Shown: piece after piece, positions 59,623 to 64,000 of the stretch
Numbering within the stretch: the first letter of the stretch is position 1
How the letters are laid out: each line of letters opens with the position of its first letter
Assembly: GCA_002794785.1 (NCBI GenBank)
Contig: NBBA01000011.1
Location: 1,612,001-1,676,000, forward strand
Length of the DNA: 64,000 nucleotides
DNA from: Coniferiporia sulphurascens
Lineage: Eukaryota; Basidiomycota; Agaricomycetes; Hymenochaetales; Hymenochaetaceae
Reading direction: 5' to 3'
Notes under the pieces: model-generated
Seen by the model: only the letters and a program-made list of their open reading frames with translations
Databases searched by the model: none
What the model was told of the DNA's origin: nothing
Made by a program: the position numbers and the translations under genes

Positions 59623-61992
59623 AAAATGACCTGCCTTTTTAATTGATCCGTTTAACTAGTAGATAGTTACTTCGTTCTTTTCGTCCTTGTAACGGATGTA
59701 TTATTTTGCTTTTGATTAAGATTCGGGATATTATTCCTCAGCCTAAGGTTAGAGTTTGAAACGCCAGGACGATGCAGTTGCTTCTATAAGATTCTCACGC
59801 CAAGGATCGTTCCAGATTCTCACGATCCCTCGCCACGTCTTCATCAGCATCGGCAATTCTATCACATTTGCGCACTCTTTTATCACTTAGGCTATGAAGC
59901 GTCGTCTCCGAATAGATATACATACTTTGAATGCTTCAGCTCTGGAGCATCTCTGCTATTGCAAGTCTACTAGAACGGTGGTACACTTTCCACGATGTTC
60001 TTTCCATGACGTAGATTCCCTGGGTTAGGTTTGATATGAATCGTATGATGCGTCAACTACGGAGCTCGCTGGAGGCGAAGGCCGAGGGACTTCTCGCATT
60101 GAACCAATTTGCATCCGTACTTCCCGGCTCCCTCGGGACGAAGACCGTAGCCATGCTTTGGTCTCCTTCCTCCGGGTACTAAGTCTATATTTACCTTACT
60201 ACTTCCATTAAGGCAAACACTGTTCGCTGGCGTCGCAAGGTGTATGCAAAGGTGAGCATGGTCACAGCTATACGCATCCTGCCGGTGGGTAGTGCTATAT
60301 CTTTAGGTCATACAGTTGATGAGAATCTGCAGTTTTGTGGGACATAAGGTTATGGGTACCGCAATGACTTCGGGGTTACCGGAAGGAGAATCGATGCACG
60401 ATCAGAGCTCACCTGACATGATGGGTATTATTAGGTGTGTCCTTCGCTACTTACATAGTATCCCCTAACCCATATGATTGTTACCAGCTCCATAGTACTG
60501 GTGAAAGTTACGGAAGTAAAGCTACGGTCCTTGCGAGCCATGCGGGACGCCTGAATTTTGTAGTACACCGTCGCTCACATATCGCTCTCCTGGTCCGAAC
60601 TATAAGCATACCAATGTGTCACTGGAAACCACCCCATTCTCATCAGATCACTCTGCAACCGCTATACCAGTCGTCCCGCCCGCCATCACACAGCCTTTGG
60701 ATTTGCAACAACCTGGTCCATCACTTCTTGGAGACTTAGCGAGTGTTTACATCTGGCATAGGCGCCAATCATCTTACCCGCGTCGCGTTATTCCCCCGTA
60801 ATATCAACCGTCTGTTCCTGTGTCTCGGTCATTCCGAAACTTTCACCGCGCGGATTTCGCGGATTTTCCATTTGAAAACAGTGGTGGGGTCGTGGCGTAT
60901 GGGTTACCGAATGACTTGATTTACCTTACGCCCTTCTCACCTATGGATCACGCCGCGGACCGGAAGATGACTTCGCATACTTGACGGGAAGCCCAATACG
61001 ATCTTTTGGTATTCAAGCTCGTTTCGTGCCTTACCTTGACACCCCATATAGGTATTTTGGGCACACACGAACGAGCACTTGCCATGGCAAAGGGAGGGAG
61101 GCACATGTATCCCGTCCCCACGCCATAAATGAGGCCAGAACAAGACTGAACGCGTCCACGGCTTATTGGTGACATGCCCAACATGCAACAACAGCCATTG
61201 ATTTGAGGGAATCAAGGGGTGATCCTACGGTCAATGAAGTACATCATATTTTTGGCTGTCTTCTCTTGAAGATTGAATGACATTTGTTTCAGTTTCGCTC
61301 CGTATGCACATACTATCACACATGTTCTAGTAGCATAAACCTGATTCACTGCAAGTGAACACGGCGCCAAGATCGTTGCGTAGTGACTCTTCCTTTCGGA
61401 TCGCACGCAATGACCGCGATGCCAGTGGCTGTCTAACGAAATGTCCGTGCAAGTCACTAAAGCGGCAGGGCGCGCCTGTTCTCTGGTCCTGTCTTGGTGA
61501 CCAGTGAAGCATAAGAATACTCGGTATCAGGGTAGACTTCGAGACATAAAACCCTCACTCGAAGCAGATGAGAGCCGAATTCGGTCGTAACCGGTGTTCA
61601 GAGAACATTAGCTCCTGAGGATTTATGGTCTCCAACGCCACACCACGGTTCAATACCGTACGTAAACGCCTTGGGTCTGCCGCACCCGTCCCCGCGACGC
61701 CAAACCTCCGTAATCTAACCTCGGGTACAGAAACAGACGGGAGGTGAAGTTATTGTGGAATGCCCCGAAGTACAGAACCGCCCTCACTGAGCAGTGTAAC
61801 TACACATAATTTTCATGGCAGAACCGGTTCAATACATGGTACCATCCAACAAAATTGATTTAGGGAGTGACGACGAATTGAAGTCCGAGAAATCTTGCAA
61901 TTATTGATAATGAACAAACAAAGAGTGATGTTGACAACCATGATAAAAAAGGACTACGCATACAATTACTGGTGTCTAATGCGGCGTCGAAC
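59623..61992. other. 2.4-kb intergenic region, no gene recognised
   Basis: Convergent gap between the alcohol dehydrogenase and ammonium transporter genes. Only short ORFs, no splice-consistent coding and no tRNA cloverleaf found by eye. Confidence 0.4.
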
Positions 61993-63793
61993 TCATGCCA
62001 TAGCCTTCTCTCCGTGGTCACTGCTGCTATCCCGCTGTGCAAGCTGAACGTGGCTGTGTGGGTGTTGAGGCTCCCGCCCACCACCCACCGCGCCGAGTGC
62101 AGGAACATCTGTGCCCATGCCTCCCGGGCCCGTGGCGCTGTGCGGCAGATGTGCACCGAGCTCCGCATCGAGCCCGACATAGTCGTAAGCGAACTCGCCA
62201 AGTTCCGCGTCATCGACACCGAGAATTTCGGTCTCCTCGTTGCAGCGCAGGCGGAGACCAGGGATGAAATGCATGATCCATAGAATTATGGAAGTCATGA
62301 CGAAGGAGTAAGATAGACCAGCCGTCGAGTCTGCGAGCTGATAGCCGAGTTGCACCCAATGATGATCAAGCCATCCACCAGGTATCACGGTTATTCCGTC
62401 GAAGTGCGCAACAGAAGCCTGAGCGAATAGTGCAGTAAGGATCTGGGAAAAGCCGCGCGTTAGGAGGGTGCAACTCCGAGGCGAAAATAACAAATAACTA
62501 CTCACGTTACCAACTATACCACCGATGGCGTGAGAGGCGAAGATGTCTAGACAATCGTCGTAACCAAAGATGAACTTCAATTGCGTAGCGAAATTGCAAA
62601 TTGTGCCTGCGCAGACGCCATACAATACCGCGGCGGGAGAGCCAACGAAACCAGATCCCGGCGTGATCGCAACCAGTCCGGCAATCGCACCTGAACAGAA
62701 ACCAACGGCGGACCACTTGCGCTCAAGGCGCCAATCCCAAAGCATCCAAGTGAGTCCACCCACAGAAGCTGCAAGATTGGTAACGATACAGGCCTGAACA
62801 GCCCTCAGGTTTGCAGAGAGGGCCGAACCTCCATTGAATCCAAACCATCCAAACCAGAGAAAGACTGTACCGAGGACGACATAGGAGGTATTGTGAGGTT
62901 TGTATGCAAGGCGCTCGGTACCATAACCGCGGCGTCGTCCAAGATAGACAGATATAGCAAGCGCAGCGGTGCCTGAAGAAATATGCACAGGAGTTCCACC
63001 TGCGAAATCAAGTCCACCGAGGACGAACGACCACCCATTTGAATTCCATGTCCAACAAGCGATGGGATCGTAAACCAGCGTGGACCATGCGAATACGAAC
63101 ACGAGGATGGGAGCAATACGCGCATGTTCAGCAAATGCACCAACTGCCAGCATGGGACTATATTTTAGGATCAGGAACGTCAGTCCTCATGACAATGACA
63201 CGGCGTGGGAATGAAGTAGAAAAAAGGAAGCACGTACGTGATGGCAGCGAACATGAGCTGGTAAACGCAGAAAAGGATGGAAGGAATCCTCGCCGAGCCG
63301 ATAGATGGTTTCTCAAGGACACCCTTCAGGCCGAAATACTGGAGGTCTCCAATGTATGCAGAACCTGTTTCTGAGAATGCAAGCGAAAAGCCCCAGAAAA
63401 ACCACTATGCCGCGGTAAGGACGGATCAGCGAGGGAGAGATTTTGACAGAGGCAAGTCCGTGCTTACTTGAAAGGATACGACAGCTAGAACGGCGACGGA
63501 GAGGAAGATCATAGAGAGTGCATTTTTGCGACGGAGGAGACCGGAGTAGAAGAAGCCAACGCCAGGAATCATTATCCAGACGAGAGCCATGGCGCTTATA
63601 ACCCACGCCATATCACCAAGATTGTAGACCACCGTTTCGTTGGTGGAGGGATCGAACCAGTTGAGGTCTCCAGCTGAGCGGGGAGAGACGGACACATACA
63701 CGAGCGTGGGCGTGAGGGTATAAACATGAGAAGGGTGGCAAAGGCATTGAGGAAGGCAGGGGACGTACATGCATCGTAGGTGATGTTGACCAT
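61993..63793 (-). CDS. Ammonium transporter (Mep/Amt family)
   Basis: Plasma-membrane channel-type ammonium transporter with 11 predicted membrane helices. Five exons: 63,793-63,769, 63,673-63,468, 63,404-63,238, 63,157-62,506, 62,442-61,993. Phases agree, giving 499 residues. Signatures: N-terminal YNLGDMAWVISAMALVWIMI and PGVGFFYSGLLRRKNALSM, extracellular gate region QLMFAAITPML, D163 in VYDPIACWTWN, twin pore histidines H191 (FAGGTPVHISSG) and H342 (DIFASHAIGGIVGN), FGFNGGSAL, and a cytosolic tail with ILGVDDAELGEFAYDYVGLD. The last ~50 residues are His/Gly/Ser-rich and variable. Some fungal Mep2 proteins also sense nitrogen; this cannot be read from sequence alone. In the roughly 200 nt of upstream DNA inside the window I see no clear nitrogen-GATA cluster. 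Confidence 0.95.
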
Positions 63794-64000
63794 CGTGCAG
63801 CCTTAGTCGGGGGCGAAGACGACTGCGGCGAGGAGAGTCAACGCTGAACTTGCAGCGGACGGAGGTGGTGATGGGGGAGAGAATGTACACGAGAAGAGTC
63901 AGGAAGAGCCCGCAGACGGGCCGCTTTTAGGAGTAGGATTCGAATACATACACAGCCACCCAAGAGCGCGCGCCAATCTGCTGACTAAGCACACCGCTGC

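Overview
The window is nuclear DNA of a filamentous basidiomycete (mushroom-type fungus). The evidence is dense short spliceosomal introns (about 45-170 nt) with GT-AG and occasional GC-AG borders, pyrimidine-rich leaders, a eukaryotic tRNA-His, and a gene set that fits Agaricomycotina: FRE-type ferric reductases, a multi-intron P450, a Skt5/Chs4 chitin synthase activator with a CaaX box, Dsk2/ubiquilin, a Mep/Amt ammonium transporter and a zinc alcohol dehydrogenase. I rebuilt exon structures by hand from splice signals and reading phase; for eight genes every junction keeps the frame.

Layout. 1-4.5 kb: decayed coding relics. 4.99-7.65 kb: ferric reductase FRE1 (+), with two exact ATCAGATAA iron-GATA sites upstream. 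8.9-11.7 kb: array of diverged non-coding modules. 13.2-20.2 kb: gene-poor, purine-rich stretch with many short tandem repeats. 20.2-28.7 kb: two large Ser/Ala-rich, low-complexity proteins of unknown function, probably tandem paralogs. 30.8-32.2 kb: the same modules in inverted orientation. 33.05-35.7 kb: FRE2 (-), the inverted paralog of FRE1. So 3.8-11.7 kb and 30.8-37 kb are the arms of an old, strongly diverged inverted duplication around an ~19 kb centre.

Right part, compact and ordinary gene density: tRNA-His (38.2 kb, -), P450 (39.1-41.5 kb, +), coiled-coil protein of unknown function (42.3-44.2 kb, -), HPDK-motif protein A (46.4-48.4 kb, +), SKT5-like (49.1-51.8 kb, -), DSK2 (52.6-54.3 kb, +, divergent from SKT5), HPDK-motif protein B (55.1-57.0 kb, -, inverted paralog of A), zinc alcohol dehydrogenase (58.3-59.6 kb, +), ammonium transporter (62.0-63.8 kb, -).

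The genes do not form one pathway. Recurring themes are nutrient acquisition at the plasma membrane (ferric reductases, ammonium transporter), oxidoreductases (P450, alcohol dehydrogenase), and two independent pairs of inverted paralogs (FRE1/FRE2; HPDK-A/HPDK-B). The most unusual parts are the module arrays in the inverted arms, the paralogous low-complexity giants between them, and the unequal iron-GATA sites of the two reductase promoters.
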